From positions 1,550,001-1,614,000 of the forward strand of contig NZ_CP097462.1 in the NCBI RefSeq assembly GCF_023559245.1: 64,000 nucleotides of DNA, in the 5' to 3' direction. This document shows positions 35,541 to 43,985 of this stretch, in pieces (the first letter of the stretch is position 1; every line of letters begins with the position of its first letter). Below the pieces are notes generated by a model that saw only the letters and a program-made list of their open reading frames with translations, ran no database searches and was not told where the DNA came from. This DNA comes from Sphingomonas sp. KRR8 (GTDB lineage: Bacteria; Pseudomonadota; Alphaproteobacteria; Sphingomonadales; Sphingomonadaceae). The position numbers were made by a program, and so were the translations under genes.

Positions 35541-36545
35541 ATGACCGATCCACCCCCCCTCGTCCGTGCCCTGCTCGATGCGGCGGACGACCCGTCCCTG
35601 CTTATCGAGCGGCAGCGCACGGTGGCGGCGAATACCGCCGCGATCACCCTGTTCGGCGAGGCGATCGTCGGCCGTGACGTGCGCTTGGCTGTTCGCCAGC
35701 CCCAGGCTCTCTCGGCGATCCACGCTGGCCGCGCCGCCGAACTTGAAGTGAATGGCATCGGGGGATTCGAACGGACCTGGGGCCTTGTCGTCCGGCCAGT
35801 CGGCGAGGGGCTGCTGCTGGTACGTCTGTCGGACCGCTCGGCCTTGCGAGCAGCCGAAAAGACCAGGGTGGATTTCGTCGCCAACGCCAGTCACGAGCTA
35901 CGCACGCCTCTCGCGACCATCATCGGTTACGCGGAAACGCTGGCCGATGAAGGCGAACTGCCTGAGGAACTTCGCCAGCGCTTCGCCGAATCAATCCACA
36001 GCGAAGCCCGCCGGATGTTGCGCATCGTCGGCGACCTGATGAGCCTCAGCCGAATCGAGTCGGAGCGTTTCAGCGTTCCGTCCGAGCAGGTCGACCTTCG
36101 GGAGGTCGCGCTCACCGCAGCAGTCAACGCTGGACCACTTGCCGAACAACGAGGCGCAACCGTGGAGGTCACTAGCGATGGCAACCGCCCGGTCGTGCTC
36201 GGCGATCATGCCCAGCTGCTCCAGTTGGCGGACAATCTTGTCGCCAACGCCATCCGATATGGCTGCCCGACTTCCGGCCGTTCGGTCGAGGTCGAGGTGA
36301 GCCAGCACGGACGCGAAGCGTTGTTTCGAGTCATCGATCATGGCGAGGGTATCGCCAGCAAGCACATCGCGCGCCTTACCGAGCGGTTCTACCGCGTCGA
36401 CGCCGCGCGGAGCCGTGACAGCGGCGGGACCGGCCTTGGCCTGGCGATCGTCAAGCATATTGTCGAACGCCACCGCGGTCGTTTGCAGATCGACAGCGAG
36501 ATCGGCCAGGGAACCGTCGTGTCCGTTCATCTGCCGCTTGCCTGA
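35541..36545 (+). CDS. phoR: phosphate-regulon sensor histidine kinase, without membrane segments
   Basis: 334 residues from ATG 35541. PAS-like region (about 15-95), HisKA dimerisation helix with phospho-acceptor His118 in NASHELRTPLA, and HATPase domain (NLVANAIRYG N-box, DHGEGI, GGTGLGLAIVKHI). Called PhoR from its place ahead of pstSCAB-phoU-phoB and from its HisKA type. Unlike E. coli PhoR it has no N-terminal membrane helices; open sequence upstream is the coding region of the small membrane protein in another frame. Signal input would come via PhoU/PstB. Confidence 0.88.
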   Translation: MTDPPPLVRALLDAADDPSLLIERQRTVAANTAAITLFGEAIVGRDVRLAVRQPQALSAIHAGRAAELEVNGIGGFERTWGLVVRPVGEGLLLVRLSDRSALRAAEKTRVDFVANASHELRTPLATIIGYAETLADEGELPEELRQRFAESIHSEARRMLRIVGDLMSLSRIESERFSVPSEQVDLREVALTAAVNAGPLAEQRGATVEVTSDGNRPVVLGDHAQLLQLADNLVANAIRYGCPTSGRSVEVEVSQHGREALFRVIDHGEGIASKHIARLTERFYRVDAARSRDSGGTGLGLAIVKHIVERHRGRLQIDSEIGQGTVVSVHLPLA

Positions 36546-36550
36546 GAACG

Positions 36551-36579
36551 CTGTCATAAAAGCTTCACCGAACCGTCAT
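36551..36579 (+). promoter_or_regulatory. Pho box upstream of pstS
   Basis: Three 7-base repeats in 11-base phase: CTGTCAT (36551), GCTTCAC (36562), CCGTCAT (36573), with 4-base spacers AAAA and CGAA. This is the direct-repeat form of PhoB binding sites (one helical turn apart). It lies 75 bases before the pstS start and 6 bases after phoR. Binding by the phoB product of this cluster is inferred. Confidence 0.8.
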
Positions 36580-36653
36580 GCTCAAGTGGCTTAGCCGTCG
36601 CTAGGGCGGCCCCAACAGGCCGCTGGTCTGCTGGTAAGGGATTCGAGGGCAAC

Positions 36654-37685
36654 ATGAAAAAGATCATCTGGGCACTGCCGGCCGCGGCGATGCTGGCCGC
36701 TTGCGGAAGCAACAGCGCGAATACCGCCTCGCAGATCAAGATTGTCGGTTCGTCGACCGTCTACCCGTTCACCACCGCCATGGCCGAGGCCTTTCAGAAG
36801 GCCAACCCGGGCACCAGCGTAATCGTCGAGTCGACCGGCACGGGCGCTGGCATGAAGCTGTTCTGCGCCGGAGTCGGCCAGAATTACCCGGATATCGTCG
36901 ATGCTTCGCGCGCCATGAAGCGCAGCGAGTATGACAACTGCGCCAAGGCCGGCGCCAAGCAGATCATCGAGGTGCCGATCGGCATCGATGGGCTCACCCT
37001 GATCGAATCGAACAAGGCACAGCCGCTCAAGCTCACGGTTGCCGACATCTACAAGGCACTGGCCGCCAACCCATTCGGCAAGGGGCCGAACAAGGCGCAG
37101 ACGTGGCGCGACGTGAACCCGGCGCTTCCGCCGGTGAAGATCCGAGTGCTCGGACCGCCGCCGACCAGCGGCACGCGCGACAGCCTGGCCGACCTCATCC
37201 TCACCAAGGGTTGCGAAAGCGATCCGGCGATGGTCGCCCTGAAGAAGAGCGACGAGCCGCGCCACAAGGACGTCTGCACGAAGATTCGTGAGGACGGAGC
37301 CTACGTGGAGGCCGGTGAGAACGACAATTTGCTAGTGCAGAAGGTCGAGGCGGATAGCGGCACGCTGGGCGTACTCGGCTACAGCTACCTCGAACAGAAT
37401 GCCGACAAGATCCGGCCGGTCGAGCTGGGCGGCGTTCTGCCGACGGAAGAGACCATCCAGAGCCTGAGCTACCCGGGCGCCCGCAAGCTGTACCTCTATG
37501 TGAAGGGGGAGCATGTGGCCGCAAAGCCGGCCATCGCCAAGTTCCTTGCGCTCTATTCCCAGAACTGGGGCAAGGGTGGTCTGCTGGAGAAGCGCGGCCT
37601 GGTGCCGTTCGCTGCTGCCGATGCCAGTGCGGCGACGGCGCAGGCGGCGGCGCTCAAGCCGCTCGATCCCGCGACCCTCAAGTAA
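36654..37685 (+). CDS. pstS: phosphate ABC transporter substrate-binding lipoprotein
   Basis: 343 residues, with a lipoprotein signal (lipobox LAAC, Cys17) so the phosphate-binding protein is tethered in the periplasm. The PstS phosphate-binding pattern IVGSSTVYPFT at the N-terminus, VESTGTGAGMK, and SGTRD in the middle are conserved. First gene of the transport operon, preceded by a Pho box. Confidence 0.95.
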   Translation: MKKIIWALPAAAMLAACGSNSANTASQIKIVGSSTVYPFTTAMAEAFQKANPGTSVIVESTGTGAGMKLFCAGVGQNYPDIVDASRAMKRSEYDNCAKAGAKQIIEVPIGIDGLTLIESNKAQPLKLTVADIYKALAANPFGKGPNKAQTWRDVNPALPPVKIRVLGPPPTSGTRDSLADLILTKGCESDPAMVALKKSDEPRHKDVCTKIREDGAYVEAGENDNLLVQKVEADSGTLGVLGYSYLEQNADKIRPVELGGVLPTEETIQSLSYPGARKLYLYVKGEHVAAKPAIAKFLALYSQNWGKGGLLEKRGLVPFAAADASAATAQAAALKPLDPATLK

Positions 37686-37712
37686 GCGCGGCGGAAAGGA
37701 AACAACGGCGCC

Positions 37713-39104
37713 ATGAGCGTGCTCCTGGCACTGTTGCTGGTCCTCGCCGTCGCCGCGGCTGCCGCAACGCTTGCCCGCTCACGGGCAAGCGCCCTGCGCG
37801 GAGTGGGCAGCGGGCGCAGTCGCCTGAACAGCCTGCCAGGTTACCACGCCGGCTTCGCATTTCTCTGGGCGGCAGTCCCCGCGCTCCTGTTCCTGGCAGT
37901 CTGGGCACCCCTTCTGAGCAAGCTCGTCAATCAGGCGGTGCTGTCGAGCCCAGCAGGACGGCAGCTTCCGGACTTCGACCTTGCTCGTAACAACGTCCTG
38001 AACGAAGCCTATCAGCTGGCCACCGGGCAGATCGCCTCCGCCATGAGCCCGCAGGCAGCAGCGATTGCACCGGTCTACCATGAGGCGCTGACCCGCTATG
38101 CGCTGATCGGCTGCGGCTTTGCGCTGCTGCTGGCACTCGCCGGCGCGGGCTGGGCCGTGACCCGGATCCGGCCCAGTCTGCGCGCTCGTGCGGGGGTCGA
38201 GAAATGGCTTATGGGCCTGTTGGTCGCAGCCTCGCTGATCGCGATCCTCACGACCCTCGGGATTGTGCTCTCGCTGCTGTTCGAGAGCTTGCGTTTCTTC
38301 TCCAAGGTTTCGGTCACCGAATTCCTGTTCGGGACCACTTGGTCGCCGCAGACCGCCATACGCGCCGACCAGGCCGGTTCCTCGGGTGCGTTCGGGTCCA
38401 TTCCCCTCTTCTGGGGAACAGTGTTCATCGGCGCGGTGATCGCCATGATCGTGGCTATCCCGCTCGGTCTGATGAGCGCCATCTACCTTACCCAATATGC
38501 GGCGCCCAAGGTGCGGAAGGTGTTGAAGCCCGTGCTGGAGATCCTCGCCGGCGTTCCCACTGTCGTCTATGGTTATTTCGCCGCACTGACCGTGGCGCCG
38601 CTGGTGCGCGACTTTGGCGTGATGATCGGCCTCAGCAACGCGAGCAGCGAAAGCGCGCTCGCGGCGGGACTGGTGATGGGCATCATGATCATTCCCTTCG
38701 TGAGCTCGATGGCCGATGACAGCATTGCGGCTGTCCCGCAGGCGATGCGCGACGGCAGCCTGGCGATGGGCGCGACCCGGTCGGAGACCATCCGCAAGGT
38801 GATCCTCCCGGCGGCGCTGCCTGGAGTGGTCGGCGGTGTGCTGCTGGCTGTCAGCCGGGCGATTGGCGAGACGATGATAGTGGTGATGGCGGCGGGCCTT
38901 TCCGCCAATCTCACCGCCAATCCGTTCAGCAGTGTCACCACCGTGACCACTCAGATCGTTCAGCTGCTGACCGGCGATCAGGAGTTCGACAGCGCCAAGA
39001 CCCTCGCGGCGTTCGCGCTTGGGCTGGTGCTGTTCATCGTCACCCTGCTCCTTAATCTCATCGCGCTGACGGTCGTGCGCCGGTATCGGGAAGCTTATGA
39101 GTAA
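37713..39104 (+). CDS. pstC: phosphate ABC transporter permease PstC
   Basis: 463 residues, longer than E. coli PstC (about 320) because of an N-terminal extension of about 140 residues with two extra membrane helices, as in many alphaproteobacteria and pseudomonads. The C-terminal part carries the ABC permease (BPD) domain with the EAA loop around MRDGSLAMGATRSETIRKVILPAALPGV-type sequence. Inner membrane. 27 bases after pstS; pstA overlaps its stop by 8 bases. Confidence 0.93.
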   Translation: MSVLLALLLVLAVAAAAATLARSRASALRGVGSGRSRLNSLPGYHAGFAFLWAAVPALLFLAVWAPLLSKLVNQAVLSSPAGRQLPDFDLARNNVLNEAYQLATGQIASAMSPQAAAIAPVYHEALTRYALIGCGFALLLALAGAGWAVTRIRPSLRARAGVEKWLMGLLVAASLIAILTTLGIVLSLLFESLRFFSKVSVTEFLFGTTWSPQTAIRADQAGSSGAFGSIPLFWGTVFIGAVIAMIVAIPLGLMSAIYLTQYAAPKVRKVLKPVLEILAGVPTVVYGYFAALTVAPLVRDFGVMIGLSNASSESALAAGLVMGIMIIPFVSSMADDSIAAVPQAMRDGSLAMGATRSETIRKVILPAALPGVVGGVLLAVSRAIGETMIVVMAAGLSANLTANPFSSVTTVTTQIVQLLTGDQEFDSAKTLAAFALGLVLFIVTLLLNLIALTVVRRYREAYE

Positions 39105-39996
39105 GTCGTCCTCCGAAAGCCGCTGGGCCAGCCCAGCAATGAAGCAGCGTGTGGCCCGGCGCTATGCGGCGGAGCGGCGCTTTCGCCTGCTCGGACTGGC
39201 GACCATCTTGCTGAGCCTCGGCTTCCTCGCGTTTCTGCTGATCACCATGACGGTCAAGGGCATCGGCGGGTTCAGCGGGACTTTCCTCACCGCCTCGGAC
39301 GCGACCGACCCGAGCGAGGTGGGCGTGTGGGGTGCGCTTAGCGGGAGCTTCTTCACCATCATCGTGACCATGGCGCTGGCCTTCCCGGTTGGCGTGCTGG
39401 CCGCCGTCTACCTGGAGGAGTTCGCCGAGCGGAACCGCTGGAACGACCTGGTTGAAGTGTCGATCAACAATCTGGCGGCGGTGCCCTCCATCATCTTTGG
39501 CCTGCTCGGCCTGGCGGTGTTTCTGAACGTCATGGACCTGCCGCGCTCCGCCCCGCTGGTCGGCGGCCTGACGCTTGCCCTCATGACCATGCCGGTAATC
39601 GTCATCGCCGGACGCAACGCAATCAAGGCGGTTCCGCCGTCGATCCGCGACGCAGCGCTGGGCGTCGGCGCAAGCAAGATGCAGGTGGTGTTCCACCATG
39701 TCTTACCGCTGGCGCTGCCGGGAATCATGACCGGCACCATCATCGGCATGGCCCGCGCGCTCGGCGAAACCGCGCCGCTGCTGATGATCGGAATGCGCGC
39801 GTTCATCGCGTCTCCGCCGCATGGGATCACCGATCCGGCGACTGTTCTTCCGGTTCAGATCTTCCTCTGGTCGGACGAGGTCGACCGCGCGTTCGTGCAG
39901 AAAACCAGCGCCGCCATCATCGTGCTGCTGATCTTCATGCTGCTGATGAACGGACTGGCTATTTATCTCCGCAACAAGTTCGAACGACGCTGGTAG
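39097..39996 (+). CDS. pstA: phosphate ABC transporter permease PstA
   Basis: 299 residues with six or so membrane helices. Contains the permease EAA loop ([20 protein letters not shown]) and the PstA-typical [14 protein letters not shown]. Partners PstC in the phosphate channel. Start overlaps pstC by 8 bases; pstB begins 5 bases later. Confidence 0.95.
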   Translation: MSKSSSESRWASPAMKQRVARRYAAERRFRLLGLATILLSLGFLAFLLITMTVKGIGGFSGTFLTASDATDPSEVGVWGALSGSFFTIIVTMALAFPVGVLAAVYLEEFAERNRWNDLVEVSINNLAAVPSIIFGLLGLAVFLNVMDLPRSAPLVGGLTLALMTMPVIVIAGRNAIKAVPPSIRDAALGVGASKMQVVFHHVLPLALPGIMTGTIIGMARALGETAPLLMIGMRAFIASPPHGITDPATVLPVQIFLWSDEVDRAFVQKTSAAIIVLLIFMLLMNGLAIYLRNKFERRW

Positions 39997-40001
39997 GTTT
40001 G

Positions 40002-40943
40002 ATGGTGATGACCAAGGAACAGACGCCGATCACGCCGACCACGCCGGTGCCCTTTCCCTCGACCGCGATCGCAGCGGAAGCCGAGCACGAGACGGTGGTC
40101 GACGGCCCCCGCCAGCCCGAGCCCGCTCCGCACCTCGACGATGCGGTGGCAGCCAATCCAAGCGCCGCCGAGCCTGACGGACAGCGTACGCCCAAGATGC
40201 AGGCTGACGGCGTCAGCGTCTTCTATGGCGAGAAGCAGGCATTGAAGTCGGTCTCGATCACGGTCCACGACGACAAAGTCACCGCCTTCATCGGCCCGTC
40301 GGGCTGCGGCAAGTCGACCTTCCTGCGCTGCCTCAACCGGATGAACGACACGATCGCCGGCGCGCGCGTGACCGGCCACATCAGCCTGGACGGCGAGGAC
40401 ATCAACTCGCCCGACATGGACGTGGTCCAGCTGCGCGCACGCGTCGGAATGGTGTTCCAGAAGCCAAACCCGTTCCCCAAGTCGATCTTCGAGAATGTCG
40501 CCTACGGGCCGCGTATTCACGGCCTTGCGCCGACCAGGACCGACCTTGACGCCATTGTCGAGAGCAGCCTTCGGCGCGCGGGACTGTGGGACGAGGTCAA
40601 GGACCGTCTGACCGAGAGCGGCACCGCCTTGTCGGGCGGGCAGCAGCAGCGGCTGTGCATTGCGCGGGCCATCGCGGTCGATCCCGAAGTCATCTTGATG
40701 GACGAGCCATGCTCTGCCCTCGACCCGATCGCCACCGCCAAGATCGAGGAGCTGATCCACGAGTTGCGCGGTCGCTATGCGATCGCGATCGTCACCCATA
40801 ACATGCAGCAGGCGGCGCGGGTCAGCCAGCGGACCGCCTTCTTCCACCTCGGCGAGCTGGTCGAATATGGCAAGACCAGCGACATCTTCACCAACCCGCG
40901 CGAGCAGCGCACCCAGGATTACATCACCGGCCGCTACGGCTGA
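40002..40943 (+). CDS. pstB: phosphate ABC transporter ATPase PstB
   Basis: 313 residues. Walker [11 protein letters not shown]-loop [13 protein letters not shown] signature [15 protein letters not shown], Walker [14 protein letters not shown] and switch His in IVTHNMQQA are all intact. It also has an N-terminal extension of about 65 residues rich in Pro, Ala, Glu and Asp before the ATPase fold; typical PstB begins close to the fold. ATG 40002 start (TTG 39999 and ATG 40008 are near alternatives). Confidence 0.95.
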   Translation: MVMTKEQTPITPTTPVPFPSTAIAAEAEHETVVDGPRQPEPAPHLDDAVAANPSAAEPDGQRTPKMQADGVSVFYGEKQALKSVSITVHDDKVTAFIGPSGCGKSTFLRCLNRMNDTIAGARVTGHISLDGEDINSPDMDVVQLRARVGMVFQKPNPFPKSIFENVAYGPRIHGLAPTRTDLDAIVESSLRRAGLWDEVKDRLTESGTALSGGQQQRLCIARAIAVDPEVILMDEPCSALDPIATAKIEELIHELRGRYAIAIVTHNMQQAARVSQRTAFFHLGELVEYGKTSDIFTNPREQRTQDYITGRYG

Positions 40944-40959
40944 GTGGGAGCATAGACAC

Positions 40960-41661
40960 ATGATGGCGACCCAAGGACATACGCTCAAGGCGTTCGACGA
41001 GGATCTGGACCGGCTGCGCGCGCTCATCAGCGAGATGGGTGGGCTTGCGGAACATGGCATCATCGAGGCGATGCGCTGCCTGACGGAGCGCGACCTCGAC
41101 GGTGCGCACGCGGTCATCGAGGACGACAAGAAGATCGACGCGCTGGAGGTCGAGACCGAGAAGCGCGTCATCCGGCTCATCGCCCTTCGTGCGCCGATGG
41201 CCGGTGACCTTCGGGACGTCGTCGCGGCCTTAAAGATCTCGGGCGTGGTCGAGCGGATCGGCGACTATGCCAAGAACATCGCCAAGCGCGTTCCGCTGCT
41301 GGAAGATGTGCGCAAGATCGAGCCATTGTCGCTGCTGCCCGAAATGGCGCGGATTGCGACCCAGATGGTGCACGATGTGCTGAACGCCTTCGTTAACCGT
41401 GACGCGGAGGCTGCCGTTCGGGTCTGCGCCCGCGACAAGGCGGTCGACGATTTCTACGACAGCATCTTTCGGACGCTGCTGACGCACATGATGGAAAACC
41501 CGCACACCATCGGCCAGGCGGCGCACCTACTGTTCGTCGCCAAGAACTTGGAGCGGGTGGGCGACCACGCGACCAACATTGCAGAGATGGTCTATTACGC
41601 GGCAACGGGGGAACATATGGAGCAGCGCGCCAAGGGCGGCGAAGGATTGGCGCACTCGTGA
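40960..41661 (+). CDS. phoU: phosphate transport regulator PhoU
   Basis: 233 residues, two repeats of the PhoU three-helix bundle. Repeat signatures: LRDVVAALKISGVVERIGDYAKNIA-type in the first half and LLFVAKNLERVGDHATNIAE in the second. PhoU restrains PhoR and PstB when phosphate is ample. ATG 40960; overlaps phoB by 4 bases (GTGA). Confidence 0.95.
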   Translation: MMATQGHTLKAFDEDLDRLRALISEMGGLAEHGIIEAMRCLTERDLDGAHAVIEDDKKIDALEVETEKRVIRLIALRAPMAGDLRDVVAALKISGVVERIGDYAKNIAKRVPLLEDVRKIEPLSLLPEMARIATQMVHDVLNAFVNRDAEAAVRVCARDKAVDDFYDSIFRTLLTHMMENPHTIGQAAHLLFVAKNLERVGDHATNIAEMVYYAATGEHMEQRAKGGEGLAHS

Positions 41662-42347
41662 ACGCCAAGCGGCTGCTGCTGGTCGAGGACGACCGCAACC
41701 TGGCCGAGCTGATCGGCTTCCACTTCGAACGGGCGAGATTCACCATCACCCGCACCGGCGACGGCGAGGAAGCGCTGATCCTGGCCGAAGAGACCCGGCC
41801 GGACATCATCATCCTCGACTGGATGATCGAAGGCATCAGCGGGATCGAGGTGTGCCGCCGGCTCCGACGTCGCCAGTCGACCGCGCACCTGCCGATCATC
41901 ATGCTGACCGCCCGCGGCGAGGAAGACGATCGCATCCGCGGACTGGAGACCGGCGCCGACGATTACCTGACGAAACCGTTCAGTCCGAAAGAGCTGGTGG
42001 CGCGGGCGTCGGCGGTGCTGCGCCGAGTGCGGCCCGCGCTCGCGGCCGAGCAGCTCGACTATTCCGGGCTGGAGATGGACCTTACCGCCCACCGGGTCCG
42101 CCGCGACGGCAAGCCGGTATCGGTCGGGCCGACCGAGTACCGCCTACTTCGTCATTTCCTCGAGAATCCCGGCCGGGTCTTCTCGCGCCAGCAATTGCTT
42201 GAGACGGTATGGCCGCACAGCGAGGAGATCGAGCTGCGCACGGTGGACGTGCATATTCGCCGACTGCGGCTGGCGCTGGGTGATCCCGACCTCATTCGCA
42301 CGGTGCGCAGCGCCGGCTACGCGCTTGACGCGGAGGGCGTCGCCTAA
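41658..42347 (+). CDS. phoB: phosphate regulon response regulator PhoB
   Basis: 229 residues. Receiver with acidic pocket EDD at 10-12, phospho-acceptor Asp54, Thr (MLTARGEE) and Lys (TKPFSP); then an OmpR/PhoB winged helix with VDVHIRRLRLALG recognition helix and TVRSAGYALD wing. Target sites include the Pho box before pstS. GTG start overlapping phoU. Confidence 0.95.
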   Translation: MNAKRLLLVEDDRNLAELIGFHFERARFTITRTGDGEEALILAEETRPDIIILDWMIEGISGIEVCRRLRRRQSTAHLPIIMLTARGEEDDRIRGLETGADDYLTKPFSPKELVARASAVLRRVRPALAAEQLDYSGLEMDLTAHRVRRDGKPVSVGPTEYRLLRHFLENPGRVFSRQQLLETVWPHSEEIELRTVDVHIRRLRLALGDPDLIRTVRSAGYALDAEGVA

Positions 42348-42359
42348 GCAAGAGGCGGA

Positions 42360-43103
42360 ATGACCCGCCGCAAGAAATCGCATCAAAGCCACGGCAGTGC
42401 CAACCGTCCTCGCCTGTGGGGCAAGCATGCCGTCGCCGCCGCTCTCGACAACCCCGAGCGCAAGGTCCTGAAAGCCTGGGCGACCCGCGAGACAGCCGCC
42501 TTCATGCAGTTCCCGTCGGACCTGCCCCTGGTCTACGCTGAAGGGCCGGACATGGGCCGTCTGGTGCCGAACGACGCGCCGCATCAGGGGGTGGTGATCG
42601 AGGTCGAGCCGCTGGAGGACATATGGCTTGGCGACATCCTGAGCCAGGCGGACGAGAAAGCAATCCTCCTCGTCCTCGACCAGGTTACCGATCCGCACAA
42701 TGTCGGTGCGATCCTGCGCTCGGCGGCTGCGTTCGGGGCGATCGGAATCGTCACGCAGGACCGGCATTCCCCGTCCGAGAGCGGGGTGCTGGCCAAGGCC
42801 GCGAGCGGCGCGCTGGAGCGGATGCCGTGGGCTCGGGTGGTGAACCTGGCCCGGGCACTCGAGGAGATTGCCGAGGCGGGCTTCTGGCGGATCGGCCTGG
42901 CCGGTGAGGCGACCACCGACCTCAAGGATGCGCTTGGGCCCCAGCGGGTCGCGCTGGTGCTTGGCGCGGAAGGACCCGGGATGCGGAGCAACACGCGGGA
43001 GCATTGCGACGCGCTGGCTCGGCTGCCGATCAGCGGCGCGGTGGAGAGCCTGAACGTCTCCAACGCGGCGGCGGTGGCGCTTTATGCCGCCAGTGTCGCC
43101 TGA
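42360..43103 (+). CDS. rlmB: 23S rRNA 2'-O-methyltransferase, TrmH/RlmB family
   Basis: 247-residue SPOUT methyltransferase. N-terminal L30e-like RNA-binding domain (LWGKHAVAAALDNPERKV) and knot domain with LDQVTDPHNVGAILRSAAAFG, LGAEGPGMR and LPISGAVESLNVSNAAAVALY motifs. RlmB methylates G2251 of 23S rRNA; the symbol is by family, other TrmH subtypes are possible. 12 bases after phoB. Confidence 0.88.
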   Translation: MTRRKKSHQSHGSANRPRLWGKHAVAAALDNPERKVLKAWATRETAAFMQFPSDLPLVYAEGPDMGRLVPNDAPHQGVVIEVEPLEDIWLGDILSQADEKAILLVLDQVTDPHNVGAILRSAAAFGAIGIVTQDRHSPSESGVLAKAASGALERMPWARVVNLARALEEIAEAGFWRIGLAGEATTDLKDALGPQRVALVLGAEGPGMRSNTREHCDALARLPISGAVESLNVSNAAAVALYAASVA

Positions 43104-43720
43104 TGGTCCGCACGCGCGAAAGCCTGAGCAAGGCGATCGACCATCTGCGATCGACCGAGCCGGCCTTCGATGACGTGATCGCGCGGTTGGGTCCGCCCGA
43201 GCCGCGGAACTCCGAGCCGGGGGTCACGACGCTGCTTCGCACCATCGTCGGCCAGCAGGTCAGCGTCTCTGCCGCACGCTCGATGTGGAACAAGCTGGTG
43301 GCGCTGCACGGTGATCCGCCGTCGCTCGCCACCATCATGGCGGCGAATGACGACGAGCTGCGCCTGGCGGGGCTGTCGCGGCAGAAGGCCGGTTATGCCC
43401 GAAGCCTGGCCGGGCTGGTCCTGTCAGGCGAGCTCGACCTCGCCAACCTGCCGGCCGACGACGAGGAAGCGATCGCGCTGCTGACCCGGATCAAAGGCAT
43501 CGGACGCTGGTCGGCGGAAATCTATCTGCTGTTCGCGGAAGGGCGGGCCGACGCATTCCCCGCCGGCGACCTTGCGGTGCAGGTCGCGCTCGGCAAGCTG
43601 CTGGGCCATGAGGAGCGGCCGTCCGAGAAGCGGTTGCGCGACCTCGCGGAGCCGTGGCGGCCCTATCGAGGGGCGGCGGCGGTGCTTGCCTGGCACCATT
43701 ACAACAGCGACGTGCTTTAG
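43103..43720 (+). CDS. DNA-3-methyladenine glycosylase II (AlkA-type)
   Basis: 205 residues, HhH-GPD superfamily. Helix-hairpin-helix LTRIKGIGRWSAEIY followed by the catalytic Asp156 in FPAGDLAVQ. Removes alkylated bases in base excision repair. Lacks the N-terminal domain of E. coli AlkA, as in many alphaproteobacterial forms. Its ATG overlaps the rlmB stop (TGATG). Confidence 0.9.
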   Translation: MVRTRESLSKAIDHLRSTEPAFDDVIARLGPPEPRNSEPGVTTLLRTIVGQQVSVSAARSMWNKLVALHGDPPSLATIMAANDDELRLAGLSRQKAGYARSLAGLVLSGELDLANLPADDEEAIALLTRIKGIGRWSAEIYLLFAEGRADAFPAGDLAVQVALGKLLGHEERPSEKRLRDLAEPWRPYRGAAAVLAWHHYNSDVL

Positions 43721-43799
43721 CCCCAAATTCACGGAAAGTTTACTGGCGCATGGCTCGTCAATGTACCATCATTGACCTCCCGCAACAAAGGAGGGCGAC

Positions 43800-43976
43800 G
43801 TGGCGCACAAGTTCGAGATTCTGAGGGACAAGAAGGGCGAGTATCGGGTCCGTTTCAAGCACAACAGCGAAGTGATGTTCGCCTCGGAGGGTTATAGCAG
43901 CAAGGCCTCCGCGACCAACGCGATCGAATCTCTCCGCAAGAACGCACCCGGCGCTCCGGTCGAGGACAATTGCTGA
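43800..43976 (+). CDS. YegP/DUF1508-family small protein
   Basis: 58 residues from GTG 43800, with an ideal ribosome binding site AAAGGAGGG (43787-43795). The sequence is one DUF1508 repeat: KFEILRDKKGEYRVRFKHNSE, then FASEGYSSKASATNAIESLRK. E. coli YegP has two such repeats; single-repeat forms are common. Function not established. It lies 79 bases after the glycosylase and 9 bases before the convergent Pro-rich protein. Confidence 0.9.
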   Translation: MAHKFEILRDKKGEYRVRFKHNSEVMFASEGYSSKASATNAIESLRKNAPGAPVEDNC

Positions 43977-43985
43977 CCTGAAGGC

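Noticed and set aside
39963..41180. 405-residue open frame opposite pstB and phoU
   Set aside because: Antisense to two conserved genes; no recognisable domain.
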